Shown here: positions 10,758-22,860 of the stretch, piece after piece
Position numbering within the stretch: position 1 is the first letter of the stretch
How the letters are laid out: each line of letters starts with the position of its first letter
Assembly (NCBI RefSeq): GCF_043290135.1
Contig: NC_134701.1
Coordinates: forward strand, 98,200,202-98,264,201
Direction of reading: 5' to 3'
DNA length: 64,000 nucleotides
Source: Rhipicephalus microplus
Taxonomy: Eukaryota; Arthropoda; Arachnida; Ixodida; Ixodidae
Made by a program: the position numbers and the translations under genes
Notes under the pieces: generated by a model
The model's database searches: none
What the model saw: the letters and a program-made list of their open reading frames with translations, nothing else
What the model was told of the DNA's origin: nothing

Positions 10758-10895
10758 TGTATGTATGTATGTATGTATGTATGTATGTATGTATGTATGT
10801 ATGTATGTATGTATGTATGTATGTATGTATGTAGGTATGTATGTATGTATGGAGATACATGTATGTATGTAGCTATGTATGTATGTATGTAGTGT
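10727..10895. repeat. (TATG)n microsatellite
   Basis: About 165 bp of TATG repeats with a few interruptions (TAGG, GGAGATACATG) near the right end. It abuts the tRNA-side end of the SINE. Confidence 0.97.
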
Positions 10896-11029
10896 ATGAG
10901 AAAGCTCGCTAAGACATGCTTCGCATTTATACCTATGATGTTGCTTGGATGTGAGACGAAAAAATACAGCTGAATAATACACTATTATCAATCTTTATAT
11001 TGACATAAGAATATGAAGCACCTACACGT

Positions 11030-11400
11030 ACAAAACACACAATTCTTTCATAATATTAGGCGACTTCAACATAGACATTATGGATCTGATGATCTAGCTT
11101 CAGCCACTCGTCGTGACGTACTTTGTGGAGTTGCGTAGATTTTTATTAACGTGAAGGTGCTTTACGCAGGACACACCAAGACTTCAGTGACATACTTTCG
11201 TCACAGAAATGATGTCGAAATAATACGCATGGTGAGAAGCCAAACAAAGAATATTCTGGCAATGGGTGTCTAACTCACTACTTATCTACTGACGTCAACA
11301 AATTTCGGGCATACTACCAACGGCACCACGGCTTTTATGTTTCTTTTATATTTAACACCCTTGGCACAGCGACGCAATGAATCATGACCATGAGAACTAC
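11030..11400 (+). pseudogene. Decayed retroelement coding remnant
   Basis: The frame around 11045 reads SFIILGDFNIDIMD, which resembles the GDFN motif of the exonuclease/endonuclease/phosphatase (EEP) domain of LINEs. Further on, YFRHRNDVEIIRMV is followed by SQTKNILAMG and TSTNFGHTTNGTT in shifted frames. I recall similar peptides in tick transposon-derived transcripts but cannot name the family. Stops and frameshifts rule out function. Confidence 0.45.
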
Positions 11401-14219
11401 GATTACTCCTTCAACACGGTGTTCCTACGCGTATGTAATATTCAGCTCCTTTTCAGTAGGAGTAGTGCATGCTTGTACACGCTTGCACACACCCTCTCAC
11501 CTGAGTCTCGTAAATCATCGGCGTCGCTCATAGCTCCAATCCCTACCATAAAATAGCCCGGCGACACTCGCTTGCTTCACTTGGCCATTGCCTGGCGGCA
11601 ACTCAGCGTTCTCCACTTACGCTCGCTCCATGGAAACATGCGACAGGCCAACGGAAAAACAGTATACATGCTTTGAGCTTGCGTTTAGTCGTGCAGTTGT
11701 GTTCAATATATTTTGTAGCGTGCCGCGAGAAGGCGACCTTAGTCCTAGTTCGGCGTCCAAACAGTCGCTCTCTTCTGAATGTCACACCAGAGATTCTGAT
11801 ACCGCTCTCATCGTGAACTGTGACAGCTACCACTGTCTATATCCACAAAGGTGTGTTTTATCACAATTTAGAGAGGTTAGTCGCCGGGATAGAGATATCT
11901 TACTAAGTGTAATCGTGGATTATCATCGCTAAACGGTGTACCGTACATATAAAGACTGATAGACATTGTCGAAACTCAATATATATATGCACAGCAAACA
12001 TGGAACTGCTTCTGTAAGGGCATGTTACTTTTTTATTATACCTATTCCTATGAAGGAAAGCCCAGTATTGATTTTTTAGTCCAAGACAGAGAAAGTGCAA
12101 TTAAAGATCATAAAAAGGCTTTCTCTTCTTGACGAGGCATCACAGTAATATATGGGCTGCTTCCTGTGGAGTCTATAGTCCATAAAATGCTGTCAGAGCC
12201 ACTATTTTGTGAGGCCATTGTGTTCCGGCAGAGACGGTTGTTTCAGGCCCTCGTTTCATGTCCGCTGGGACGAGAAGCTGAGAGCCTCATAACAAGTAAG
12301 TACCGCAGGGCAGTGCGTACGTGGTGCGAAGTGTATTACAACAAATAAATTGTCCCTGCGAGCTAAAGATGCAGAAAGATTTACAGCAACTTTCTCTGTG
12401 CATTCCACATTAATGTATGTACTTTCTTTTCAAAAAAGACAATAACTCCTTCACGGAGTTAGACAGTATTGCTATATAAGTTTAGCGCGACAGTACTTCA
12501 AGGATACTTTTAATTATTTTTATTGCTGCATTCAGATACATTTGCGAACTATATTGGTCTCTCAGTAGACAAACACTTTTACGATTTGTCAATTTTATTG
12601 CATGTCTATGCTAGACACGGGTGTGTCGTAATCTTTTTTTCTTTTTCCCCTACAAAATGAGTTCAGGTGCCTCTAGAACCAATGGGAAACAAAGTCCTTT
12701 GACATATCTTTTTGTGCCACGGCTAGAAAAGGCATGCAGCCAGTAGGCGACATATGAAAAGCATTGATGATTTATCCTAAAGCGCACCGATGTCTGCGAT
12801 GGCACAATCGTCAAGCTATAGTAATGGCGGCCTCTCCCAATGTACCTCGCAGTCTTTGAAGGCCAGTATAGCCAACCTATTTTTTTCTAATAGCAAGTCA
12901 CAACTCACTGGTCCTCCGAGCGCATTTTGCGTTGAAACAGAGGCTTTTAATTGACTTTTGCGCGTTCAGTTTTCAAATTGGTAGCACTTCCAAAAACAGG
13001 TGCCGTTTCAGGGAAGGGAGGGGGGGGAGCAATAGATGATGGCTTTTTTGTCGCACTTTCAGCCATCTCTCCAGTGATTTTGGTGGCTGGTTGCGAAACT
13101 TTATTGTGTCCCTGCAAGATGTGCGTTAGTGCGCAGTGGCTGACTTCCACGTCGAAACCGTTAGGGAAAGCCTATCGGCCACTTCAAAGGCCTGCTGGAC
13201 GGCCAAAAGTTGGTCACCCAAGTGTCCTATTTTATTCACAAACACTAGACGCTCTTTTGTGGTACTTGTTTCTCCCACCACAGGAGCCAATTTCACCAAT
13301 GGCAGCTTTGTGCAATAGGTGACAGCTTTGTTGAAGTGTAATCCTCTCGGCTCAGGCAAAGAATATGTTTACTGAAGTCTCTCATCAGGTTTTCTGTGCA
13401 GCTCTCTCTTGAGAAAAGCTCTGACCAACATTAGTTATGAGAAATGTAGTAGAAGAAAACCACGAGAACACGAACCCTATAGCTCTTTAATAAAGGACGT
13501 GATTTCAGAAAGCCTATTTGGGCTTTCTGAAACTGATTGGGCTGTATTTCGCGTAGGTGAATACGACTGGCCTTTACGGGCAGTGGAGGTCTCGCACGCC
13601 TGACACGATGCCAACCCGCTCAATTAAGAGAAGATTCTAAAGATGTAGGGCCACTTCTGCTTCTGAACAGCCAAAACCAATCCATGTGAGGGCAAAATTG
13701 TTTTCATACATAGATGACTCGAGAAGAGATATCGCCCTGCAGGTACAGAACTATCCTGTTATGAGGAACGTATTTCACAACAATTCAAAATTGTTCTTGC
13801 CTGCAGTGGTGAAAAGACTTTAATTTTTGCAAGTCTCGTGTTGAGACATAAGCGCCACTCTTCAGCACCAAAAAGGCAACTTAAGAAGCTAACCTTCCTT
13901 AATTGCAAATAGCACAGCAACTTTTTCACTAAAACAGCTCGTAAGTGCAAAATAAATATATACTTTTTTGAAAACACTGGTGTTCGTTACAGTTTGGAGT
14001 GAGTCGCTCTAATCATGCTATATGCAGCATAGCTCATTTTAATGACACTGGGAATGATGATTTTGAAGTTTAATGCTTGTTACCCTTGCTCCCATAGATA
14101 AGGTACTCTTTATTGTTGTTTCTGCACCGAGATACGTACTTTTCATTAGTTATGTATGCCACCTCTAGCTACGTCATGACATAACGGTGCCAATACTACT
14201 GTGATAAATACATCAATGT
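11401..14219. other. Unassigned sequence, no supported gene
   Basis: Short frames only. The minus-strand frames 12947-13150 and 13126-13359 lie close together and have protein-like composition, but they match no family I recognise. A poly-G run lies at 13019-13027. AT-rich otherwise. Confidence 0.35.
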
Positions 14220-15350
14220 ATGACAAACAAACCAATAAATCATGACTTCTATATATTAACGCCAAATGATGGCGTATTTTGGTGCGAAATTATCACAGTC
14301 GTGCATTTTTACCATCCCACCCAACTCGCCGCGCTCACTAATAAATCAATTGTGTATGCGCCAATGCATCTCATTCATTACGAGTTTCGCGTCAGAACAT
14401 GCGCAGTGCACAACCCTCTTTGCACAAACTTGCATATCTAATTTCATGTGACCGCAGCTGGAATATGTATCTCCTATTTGGTCACCACATCAGAAATACC
14501 TTATTCAAGCATTGGAAATCATTCAGAATAGGTCAAGCCATTTCATTTTTTGAACTACAGTATCACGCAAATCGAATCCGAAATATCAATACTATCATTA
14601 GGTGCCCGCCGTAATATTGCACTACTGTCATTGTTTCATAGGGTCATTCACTCTGACGTAATATTTATGCCAAGTTTTAATCATCAAGTACACAGATCGC
14701 AAACTTACACAACGCTCTCAGTTACACCCACCTATGTGGTGCAATGCAATCATTATTGTTTCACCGTTATCTCGCGCTATTCGCCACTGGAACAGCCTCC
14801 CGGAAAACATTGCTTCATTTAAAGATCATAACGCTTTTAGAAAACATTTTTCCACACACTGCGCTCAGTTTTCTCTATTTTATATGTGGATATATGTGTG
14901 TTTGTTTATGTGCGCTTATATATGTATGTGTATTTATATTGTATGTATTTATATATAAATATGTATGTGTGTGCGTATGTATAAATATATACATATACAT
15001 ATATATTGTATATTTGTAAGTATGGATGTATGTAAATGTATTTTTCACTTGTGATTAACCCATGCAGGGTTGTTTTTCATTTTGATTACGTTTTTTCAGT
15101 AGCATTGGCACAGGCTTTCTTTTTTCTTACAAGGTGTATAATGATGCCATTTTATTTTGACTGTATTATATTTTGCACTGTGACTGCTATCTGTATTTAC
15201 TCTTGTGCAAAATGTTCAGTTATGTCGCATATTTCTGTTATTACGCGTATTTAAGGGATTGTAATGTACGGTATCCTCCCGTCACTTCATGCCTCTTCCT
15301 GGGCCTCTGGGATTATATTAACTAATTGAATGAACGAATAAATAGATACA
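14220..15350 (+). mobile_element. 5'-truncated LINE fragment (CR1/Jockey-like C-terminus)
   Basis: Near 14450 a frame reads LEYVSPIWSPHQ and then LIQALEIIQNRSS. Near 14780 another reads SRAIRHWNSLPENI with KHFSTHC downstream. These are the usual C-terminal motifs of CR1/Jockey-like LINE reverse transcriptases (WxPh, ...IQNRAxR, and RxWNxLPxxIV). Frameshifts separate them. A TATG/TATA-rich stretch (14885-15010) follows. The element ends near 15350 after CCTGGGCCTCTGGGATTATA with an AATAAATA-type tail. Catalytic RT motifs are absent. Confidence 0.65.
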
Positions 15351-15649
15351 TAAATAAATTCAAAGTTTCAATGCACTACAACTTCCGTTACAGCATTAAG
15401 CCGCCCTTAATAACGCCTTCGCATGGTATGAGTGCTGACTTCCAAACTATGATTATTTTGCAGATTAGCAAAATAAATACGCCAAGACAGAATAAAGACA
15501 GGCCTAATTATTGCGTCGGCTGTAAAACTAAAACACATACTCAAGAGTTTCTTAGAGCCCGGCAGGGTAATCACGCTCGAACTATGACAGGGCCAGGGAG
15601 AGAGTGCTTAATCCAGCGCCTAATTTGTGTATTTGTTATCCTTCTATGA

Positions 15650-16250
15650 TCTTACGGGTTAACTGGAACCTCAGCCTTGTCACTACCGCACCCTGATTGA
15701 AGAGGGGGCAGACCACCGTACCAGCAATGGATAACAAAGTGCCTGTGCACCGAGCACGACAATGTGCACGTTATTTTGGTACTCGTACAGGTCGTATTTA
15801 ACAAATCTGCTGGTCTGACAGACATAAGCGTTTCCACATGCCCTTGGGATCGAGCGGACACCACTTACAGTGCAGGACACGTACCCTTATCTGTGCACCA
15901 CAGAGCAAGAAGGGAGTTTGTTGCGAAGCGCGTGTATTGAAAAGACTCGGCAGCTTGTCAGGTTCAGAGAAAACTACCTGAACACTGGCTGCCTGGCATA
16001 GCATCTTAAACCAGCTCAGAGTATTCTGTTAGAACGTAGAATGACTTGCCGGCTCCTTTCGAAATTGCCACGCTTTTCAGACTGAATTTCCCACTCACTG
16101 AATTTCCTTCAGTTGCTTTTTCTGCTACCAAAACAAGAAGGTGTGCAGGATATTGAGGTTTTGCCAAACGCTCCACTTGTTGAATAAGACTGTGGTGCAT
16201 ATTGAAGGAACGACTTTTCGAGGACGTTTGCGAGGTGAACATTAGCATTG
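15650..16250 (-). pseudogene. Penelope-like element remnant with GIY-YIG-type endonuclease
   Basis: On the minus strand a frame from 16004 reads SVQVVFSEPDKLPSLFNTR. Another (15880-15683) contains VSGVRSIPRACGNAYVCQTS. The latter resembles the core of the GIY-YIG endonuclease of Penelope-like elements, which in ticks has a YxIPLxCGKxYVGQT-like core. Here the first Tyr and the Gly of the VGQT-like motif are changed, and the two parts are in different frames. The RT part of the element is not visible. It is a decayed 3' part of a Penelope-like retroelement. Confidence 0.6.
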
Positions 16251-16968
16251 TTAACCTTAACCTGTTTCAGTTTTATTGGCAACGCTTCAAGGAAAGAAAA
16301 GTCTGTCGAAAAAAGGCTTTACGTTTGATTTTAAAGCATATTACACATTTTAAATTAAGATAAAAGTTTACGTTATCAGCAGAAATTTTATTGCATTAGG
16401 CTACAGCTTAATTAAACAACTTTTTTTTCAGTAGTGTCTCACCTTGACTCGTTGGGTTTCATATATCTGCTGAACATGTTTTTTGAAATTGTTTGATGAA
16501 AACATATAGGGGTAATATCTAGTAGAGGACAACAGTTTCGACAAGGTTTGTGAGCAGGACAATCGGAACGAGTGATTGAAGAAAAACGAAGGGTCTGCCT
16601 AATACCCTAAGTGGGGCTTAACTTAAGCATAGCACCGCCTAACAATGTCAGAAGCAGCTCTGGGCACAGCTGCCAACAACCCCATGCACTGAAAGCAGCG
16701 CCACCGGTTACGAGCGGCCAGCGCCATGCCTGATTATGAGCCCAGTATTGCGCTGGTACCAGTGCTGGGAAGCGCCGGGTAATCTGCGCATAATGCCTTC
16801 ACATGGTTAAAATCGAGGTTGCCTATTAGCCATAAGTGAATAAATATGAAAGTAAAACAAGCAATATTTCGCACCATCTCATAAAAATAAAATAAAATAC
16901 CGCCTGACAGGATTAACTCTTGTCACATTCGAATTCCAATTGCGTGTTTTTACATAGAAGTCAGCAAA
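16251..16968. other. Unassigned sequence
   Basis: No frame above 60 codons, no tRNA-like boxes and no repeat structure recognised. Confidence 0.4.
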
Positions 16969-17211
16969 GTACCGGCTACTGCGCTCAAAAGGAAGCTTTC
17001 GGTGACAGCCTCCATTGCAGAAAGCACAACATCGTCGTCGCTTCTTGTTCGGGCACCGAACACGCAAAAAAAATGGTAGCTTTAGTCTCAGGGATGTCTA
17101 AACTGTACTTTACATTCATTCTGACACTTCAGAACTGTGCCTACCCAAAGCAAAAAGCGCCGGTAGCATGTACACCGATGCGGCCGGCACAGTATGACTA
17201 TGACCGTTTAA
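16969..17211 (+). repeat. Diverged ~245-bp direct repeat, unit 1
   Basis: Begins AGTACCGGCTACTGCG and shares with 17416-17665 the series AGCCTCC/AGCCTTCG, CGCTTCTTGTTCG/CGCTTGTTGTGCG, GATGTCTAAACTGTACTTTA/GATGCCTAAACTGTGCTTTA and AAGCAAAAAGCGCCGGTA/AAGCAAGAAGCACCGGTA. The SINE at 17212 lies exactly between the two units. Confidence 0.65.
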
Positions 17212-17415
17212 CTGACCCGCAGGTGGCGGGTTCGATTCCCGGCTGCGGCGGCTGCATTTCTGATGGAGGCGGGAATGTTGTAGGCCCGTGAACTCAGATT
17301 TGGGTGCACGTTACAGAACCCCAGGTTGTCAAAATTTCCGGAGCCCTCCACTACGGCGTCTCTCATAATCAAATGGTGGTTTCGGGACGTTCAACCCCAC
17401 AAATCAATCAATCAA
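17212..17415 (+). mobile_element. Ruka-like SINE, 5'-truncated
   Basis: Plus-strand copy that begins within the tRNA part at CTGACCCGCAGGTGGCGGG. It has an intact box B (GGTTCGATTCC), then the standard body and a CAATCAATCAATCA end. Box A is missing, so Pol III transcription is not expected. Confidence 0.9.
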
Positions 17416-17665
17416 GTACCGGTTAAGTGCGGCCGGCCGCTTTCAGAGGCAGCCTTCGTAGCTGAAAGCGCGGCGCATCGATCGCCAGCGCTTGTTGTGC
17501 GTACATCGACACAAGGCCAAATATTTGATATAGCTTCATAGATGCCTAAACTGTGCTTTAGAGTTATTCTCATACTTTAAAATTATGTGTTACCGAAGCA
17601 AGAAGCACCGGTAACGTATACATCAGCGTGGGTGGCACGATAGGCCTAATGCTCGCTGGGCCGGG
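17416..17665 (+). repeat. Diverged ~250-bp direct repeat, unit 2
   Basis: Second unit of the direct repeat described at 16969-17211. It starts AGTACCGGTTAAGTGCG directly after the SINE end. Confidence 0.65.
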
Positions 17666-19967
17666 CACTGGGTAAGACTGCTCTCGACGCGGTGAGTTGG
17701 GATGGTTGAAGTTTCTGCATTCGAGCTTGGGAACATTTTTTACTGTTATCTGAAGTAAGTAGAGGGATAAGCTTGGCCACACATATTTACGTGGTGTGGC
17801 GGATTTTAACTACAGATGTTGCTCTCTTTTTTGCTGAGAAACCTTGCGAAGCGATCCAGGGAGCTCATTTACGTTTTGTCAAATTATTTGGCGGCAAAAC
17901 AATTTCCCGTTTCAATTAGGAGTGGCGTGCAGCTCCAGGCTGGACGCCAGTGTGACACAGCTATTTCCCAGGGCTCCAGTGAAGTACCACTAAATACCGG
18001 CGTCTACTAGCGTCTCGAGCGTGTACCAGTGCCAAAAACGTACTGGCATCAAGCCGGGGATGCCGTTTTTTTTTTTTGCAATAGGGGAGGTACAAATCAC
18101 AGTCTCCGAATGCACTGCGGTGTTTTTTCAGTGAATATGACCATTACCGCTACGCCAACACGCCGACCGTCATTGTTGGAAAAAAGTTCACGAACGTTCC
18201 AGGCGACAGCGGCTGACTCCGACACCCGCATGAGAGAATCCCGCTGGTAAAAGGCGCGTCACAGATTTCTTTTCGTACAAGCGAACCAGCTACGCTGACA
18301 TAGGGATCTCTCATGGTATTCCGCTAAATATTTTATATCTCTCTTTCTCACTTGAAAAGAGAAAGATGGAAAGGAAGAGCGCCAGAGAGGAGGGGTGCCC
18401 GTCCACAAAGACAGTACAGATGCGCCGCCATCGTAATCTTCTTTCGCGAATTGGCCGAAGCCGATGTTTTGAGCTTGATGCGCTAGATCTGCTGTAGGCG
18501 TCATCGATGTGACTCGCAGTCGAGGCAAGTGGCAATAACCGAGACAGCTTCTGCTTATGCGAGTTGGGCGCTCGGTGTGTTTGATAACTTATATTTCGCT
18601 CATACTAGGGGCCTATATCGCCTATCCAAACAAATACAGAGATTCCAATGACAGTGGGGTCATAGCGCCTTGCGAATGGGCACAATGTAACATTTAATGA
18701 GTACTTAGAAACATCACCTTGAAAAAGAAAATGTTTATCACGCTAACAAACTTCATTTAGCGTTTCTTTCGTAACAATGAGTTGCGTATGCGCTAGCTTT
18801 GACGCAACTGATTTATTCCTACATCTGAAGCAGTTATGTGTGTAAACGGCCACAATAATGTCCAATATTTCTTCTGAAAATCCACACTGAGAGTAACGCA
18901 GAACGGGAACAGAGAAGCTTCTGTACGGAAAAGTGGGAAAAAGACGTGAATAAAACAACCTTGAGAAATATTTTTTGTCTAAAACAAAAGAAAATGCAAT
19001 AAAAACGGTGTAACGCAAAATGAATAGTTAAACTTTTTTTTATAAAGTTATCGTGCTGATTTTTCGTGGCAAGAAATAGTGCAACGACAGTGGTTTCATC
19101 GACAGCGGAATATTGTCTCGTAAGAATTACAATATTTGGCAGTTGGCGAATATTTTAAACCAGCTCTATGTGTTTTGTGGAGCTAGTATCCATTACTGAA
19201 ATGTTCACGCATGGCACAACAATACAGGAGTATAACAGCGAGCAGAGCACAATCTGTGGAAATTAGAGAAGCTTTATCCGAAAGAAAACTCGCTGTAGCA
19301 CTTTAAAGCTTAAAACACCTGGAACAAACGTTTTTGCTGAATATATAATGTAAATTTTATATTGGCCCCCCAAAAAATACATGTTCTCAGAAAGGAAAGT
19401 ATGAAAACTATAAATGATAGGATATTCTGCAAAATTTAGGAGACTTTCAGAATATTTTCCTTGCAGTATTCTGGCATTTCAATGTTTCCAATGCAATAAA
19501 TCAGCACTTGTTCCTGAATACGCTTTAGGTTCTCACCAAAAAGACCTACGAAATTCACCGCGGCATGCAAGGCTTGTCGAAAACGTTGGTTTTGGGCACT
19601 GAAACAAAAAAAAAACAAATTTACGAACCGCGCATTTGCCTGGTGATGTTAGGTGTGAAAATTCCAAGCCATCATCGCGCAAGAAATACTAGCGATAATA
19701 AATTGACACTTACTAGGTTTTCAAAAACGCGCTTTATATATGTTCTAACAAGCACTATTTTGTATTGAGGAAGACGTTCCGCACAAAATAACAGATCTAA
19801 CAAAGAGAGCAACGATCTCTAAAATTGTACGTATAACTTCACTGCGCACATGTTGGTAACGAGGCAACAAAAAAATGAAGAGCAGAGATGTCACTCCAGA
19901 CTATGCAGCCTTTTTTTGCTACTTCTTTGGCGTCGTCACCACTAGAATATCGGTGAAGACCAAGAAA
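17666..19967. other. Unassigned sequence, no supported gene
   Basis: Contains a T11 run near 18068 and several 60-90 codon frames on both strands without recognisable domains. The overlapping minus-strand frames at 18259-18535 look like chance openings. Confidence 0.35.
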
Positions 19968-20869
19968 GCATAGGTCGGTGAACTCACTCATGAGTAGACT
20001 CAACCGAACTAACTCAGACTCAAATCGAGCCTTAAGTCTGAGTGAGTACGGGTGAGTAATGTTTTTTAGGCTCAATCTGAGTGAGTCTCGTTGAAGAAAT
20101 TTTGGTGAGTCTGAGTCTGAGTGAGTCCAAAGCGCAAAATTAATATCAGTGAGTCTGAGTGGGCTCCCCTTTCTTTTGCAGACCTAAGGTTTTATCTAGT
20201 CATCTTCAGCATTACTATCAGCCTTATCTGGATTCATAATTACATTGACGTGTACTCACACGCATGCGAAATCAGTGTCGTTCATGCGCCATTTCAATAT
20301 TTAATATTTGAGGCGTGAACTATAGCACTGGCCTCCCCCCCCCCAACTCTTGCAGGGAATCTCTTGATTATGATTTCTTATGTTGTAATCTATTAAATAA
20401 CGATCTTACTGGTTTGGAAGCTCTCATAACTCACCTTTTATAAGATACTATGTCTACAGCACCAAAAAGAGCACAAATTACGTGAGATATTGGTCTTAAA
20501 GAGCATCGACACCATGGTCGAACAAGCGAATTCTGGGCTGACAGGCTGATGAGTCAAATCACTCGGACTCTCTCACACTCAAATACAGCCATGAGTCTCA
20601 GTCTGAGTGAGTGCTTATGTGTGAATTCATATGTACTCTCACACATACGTAAGCGAAACTTGTGTTGCTCTCTCATATTCAGTCATAACATATGTTGTGA
20701 GGTTTGGACTCCTCGAGTGAGTCCAGTTGAAGAAAATTTTCATGAGTGTGAGTCAGGGTGAGTCCAGCTCAGGAAAATTTTCGTGAGTGTGAGTCTGAGT
20801 GAGTCCGAAGCACAAAATAGATTTTATAACTGAGTATGAGTGAGAAACACAAGTTTTACCGACCTATGC
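19968..20869. repeat. TGAGTC-rich element with terminal inverted repeats
   Basis: The left end GCATAGGTCGGT (19968-19979) and the right end ACCGACCTATGC (20858-20869) are exact 12-bp inverted repeats. Next to them is a second inverted pair, CTCACTCAT / ATGAGTGAG. Inside, both ends are dense in GAGTCTGAGTGAGTC-type motifs (19980-20165 and 20549-20845). The segment GTTGAAGAAATTTTGGTGAGT recurs as GTTGAAGAAAATTTTCATGAGT. The centre (20166-20548) is ordinary AT-rich sequence. There is no transposase ORF, and no clear target duplication is visible in the flanks. Confidence 0.6.
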
Positions 20870-21029
20870 GGGAAAGTATTGATTTACACATTGACTTGAG
20901 TACCACTGTTGAAAGCTAATGCAGTTGTATCTATTTTGATAGCTGTATGAAGTGCCGAGTGGTGATTCACCTGTTCTCGAGCATTGAATGCAAGTGGAGT
21001 GTGTTGAGGGGCTACTTTGTAACGTATTA

Positions 21030-22860
21030 TTATTAAAAGAAGTCCTCCGGTCCTAACGGAACACTGAACTTCTTCCTGAAACACTGTGCCAAGCCTGTTA
21101 GCAAATACTTATGTCTTCTGTGAAATAAGTTCCTTTCAGAGCATTGCTTGCCGACCAAATGGAAAATTGCAAAATAGTGCTAGTCTACAAATTTAGTAAT
21201 GCTTCTTTACAGTTGAATTACAGACCCACTTCTCTCACGTGCTTTGGCTGCGAAACTTTGGGGAACAGTACATAGAATTCATTACTGGGTTCGTCGAGCC
21301 AAATGGGGCTCCAGATCCTTATCAACACTGCTTCGGAGCTGGCCCGTCTACCAATACACAACTTGTGGAAATTCTGCATGATATCACTTAAGGAATAAAT
21401 GACGAGACACAAATAGATATGTTCTTCCTGGATTTTTTGAAGGCCTTCATTCGTGTGTGCCATGCAAAACTTTTCGTAAAGCTTAAGCACGTATTAGTGA
21501 AAGGGCCTATTTTTCGATGAATTAGGTGCTATTTACAGACCACCGCCAGTACGTTCAGCAAGGATTCAGCCCTTCTGAAAGTATTCCACTCTTTCTGAAG
21601 TACCTCAGTGTTACATTCCGGCCCCTATACCATTCCTTCTTTTTATAAATAGCATAACTTGCAAGTTTCAATCGAAGATTAGGATATTCGCAGATTTATT
21701 GTGAAATACTAAGCCGGCAAGATCAAATTAATCTTAACAAGGATTTTATTTAGTTAACACAATGATGCAAGAGCTTGCAAATGACCATCAATTCTGATAA
21801 AACAGTTGTGATAGCATTACCTGAAAACAAGTCCCAACGTACTTTTTCGTATTGCTGTTATAAAATATTATCGTCAGCACAGCCACTCGGCATATATACT
21901 AGGGTGTGGTCATAATGTCAGATTTAGGCTGGTCGGCACATTTAGTACAAGTCACAAGCAATGCAATGCAAAAGCTAATGTTCTGAAGAGGGCCATGCTT
22001 TATTCTGCCAAAAAAGCAAAGATGTTGAATTGTCTGCGATGCTTGGTGGCTTCCTATCTTAGAATATGTGAGTGTGGCGTGGTTCTCAACTACCCGAAAT
22101 AATGTAGCCACTATTGAGGCTGTGGAACGGAAAGCTCCACCTTTTATTTGTAACAGATATATACGCTCTGACTCGCCTACGCATATGCTGTCAGAGCTCA
22201 GTCCTCATACCTTAACTAGTCGAGCAACGCTGTTCTGACTCAAGTTTTTCTAACTCATCCTACATAACGAAACTTTAAAAAATTCAAACGCCTACATTTA
22301 TTCCTACAACACTTCCATAAAAGCCCGCCTTTAGCGACACCTAACACTCCAAGAACACTTTTGCAGCAACAATGCGTTTAATTTCCAGTTCTGCCCGCAA
22401 GCTGCTCGGGATTGGAGCGCATCATCGGAAATTGTGCTTCCACAGGGCACTGTTAAAAAACTTGTGAAACTAACTGGCCAAGCCGTGTTATCAGCAGCAC
22501 GTTAGCGACACCTTAACTTTTTCATTTATTATTATCTTTTTTATCTGTATGTTTGATGTATGTAATGTAACTTGATACAGTGAACTTTATGTAATATGTT
22601 TGCCTTCCTCTTTGTGTCATGATCTATCGCTGAGCTTTTTATATAACGGAGACAGCGTATTTCCGCTACCTTTCTGCATTGTTTAAATTCAATGGTCGAT
22701 GATGACTGTAAAGCCTTATTGTTATCGTTGTAAACATTGTAGATGTAATGCAAATTGTATTGTGAATTATTACAATATCAGTATTTTTTTGTAAATTCAC
22801 TCCTGTGAGAGTGTCTGACGGGATTGACAGTATTTTCAAATAAATAGGCAAAATAAGAAA
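21030..22860 (+). pseudogene. CR1/Jockey-like LINE, decayed RT to 3' end
   Basis: Around 21040 a frame reads SSGPNGTLNFFLKHCAK. Around 21150 LPTKWKIAKIVLVYK and LNYRPTSLTC follow, which correspond to the first conserved blocks of LINE reverse transcriptase. Near 21425 MFFLDFLKAFIRVCHAKL corresponds to the block with the first catalytic Asp (normally LDFxKAFDxV). Near 22065 LEYVSVAWFSTTRN, EAVERKAPPF and SDSPTHMLSELSP are C-terminal motifs. Multiple stops and frameshifts lie between them, and the YADD region is not recognisable. The 3' end has an AAATAAATAGGCAAAATAAG tail. It is a long-dead copy. Confidence 0.7.

Noticed and set aside
12947..13359. Pair of minus-strand frames as a host gene
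   Set aside because: Short, overlapping, no recognised domain, no splice context; the plus strand is equally open.
18029..18250. 73-codon frame rich in Ser/Thr/Arg as a small secreted protein
   Set aside because: No signal peptide, T-run inside the frame, no conserved features.
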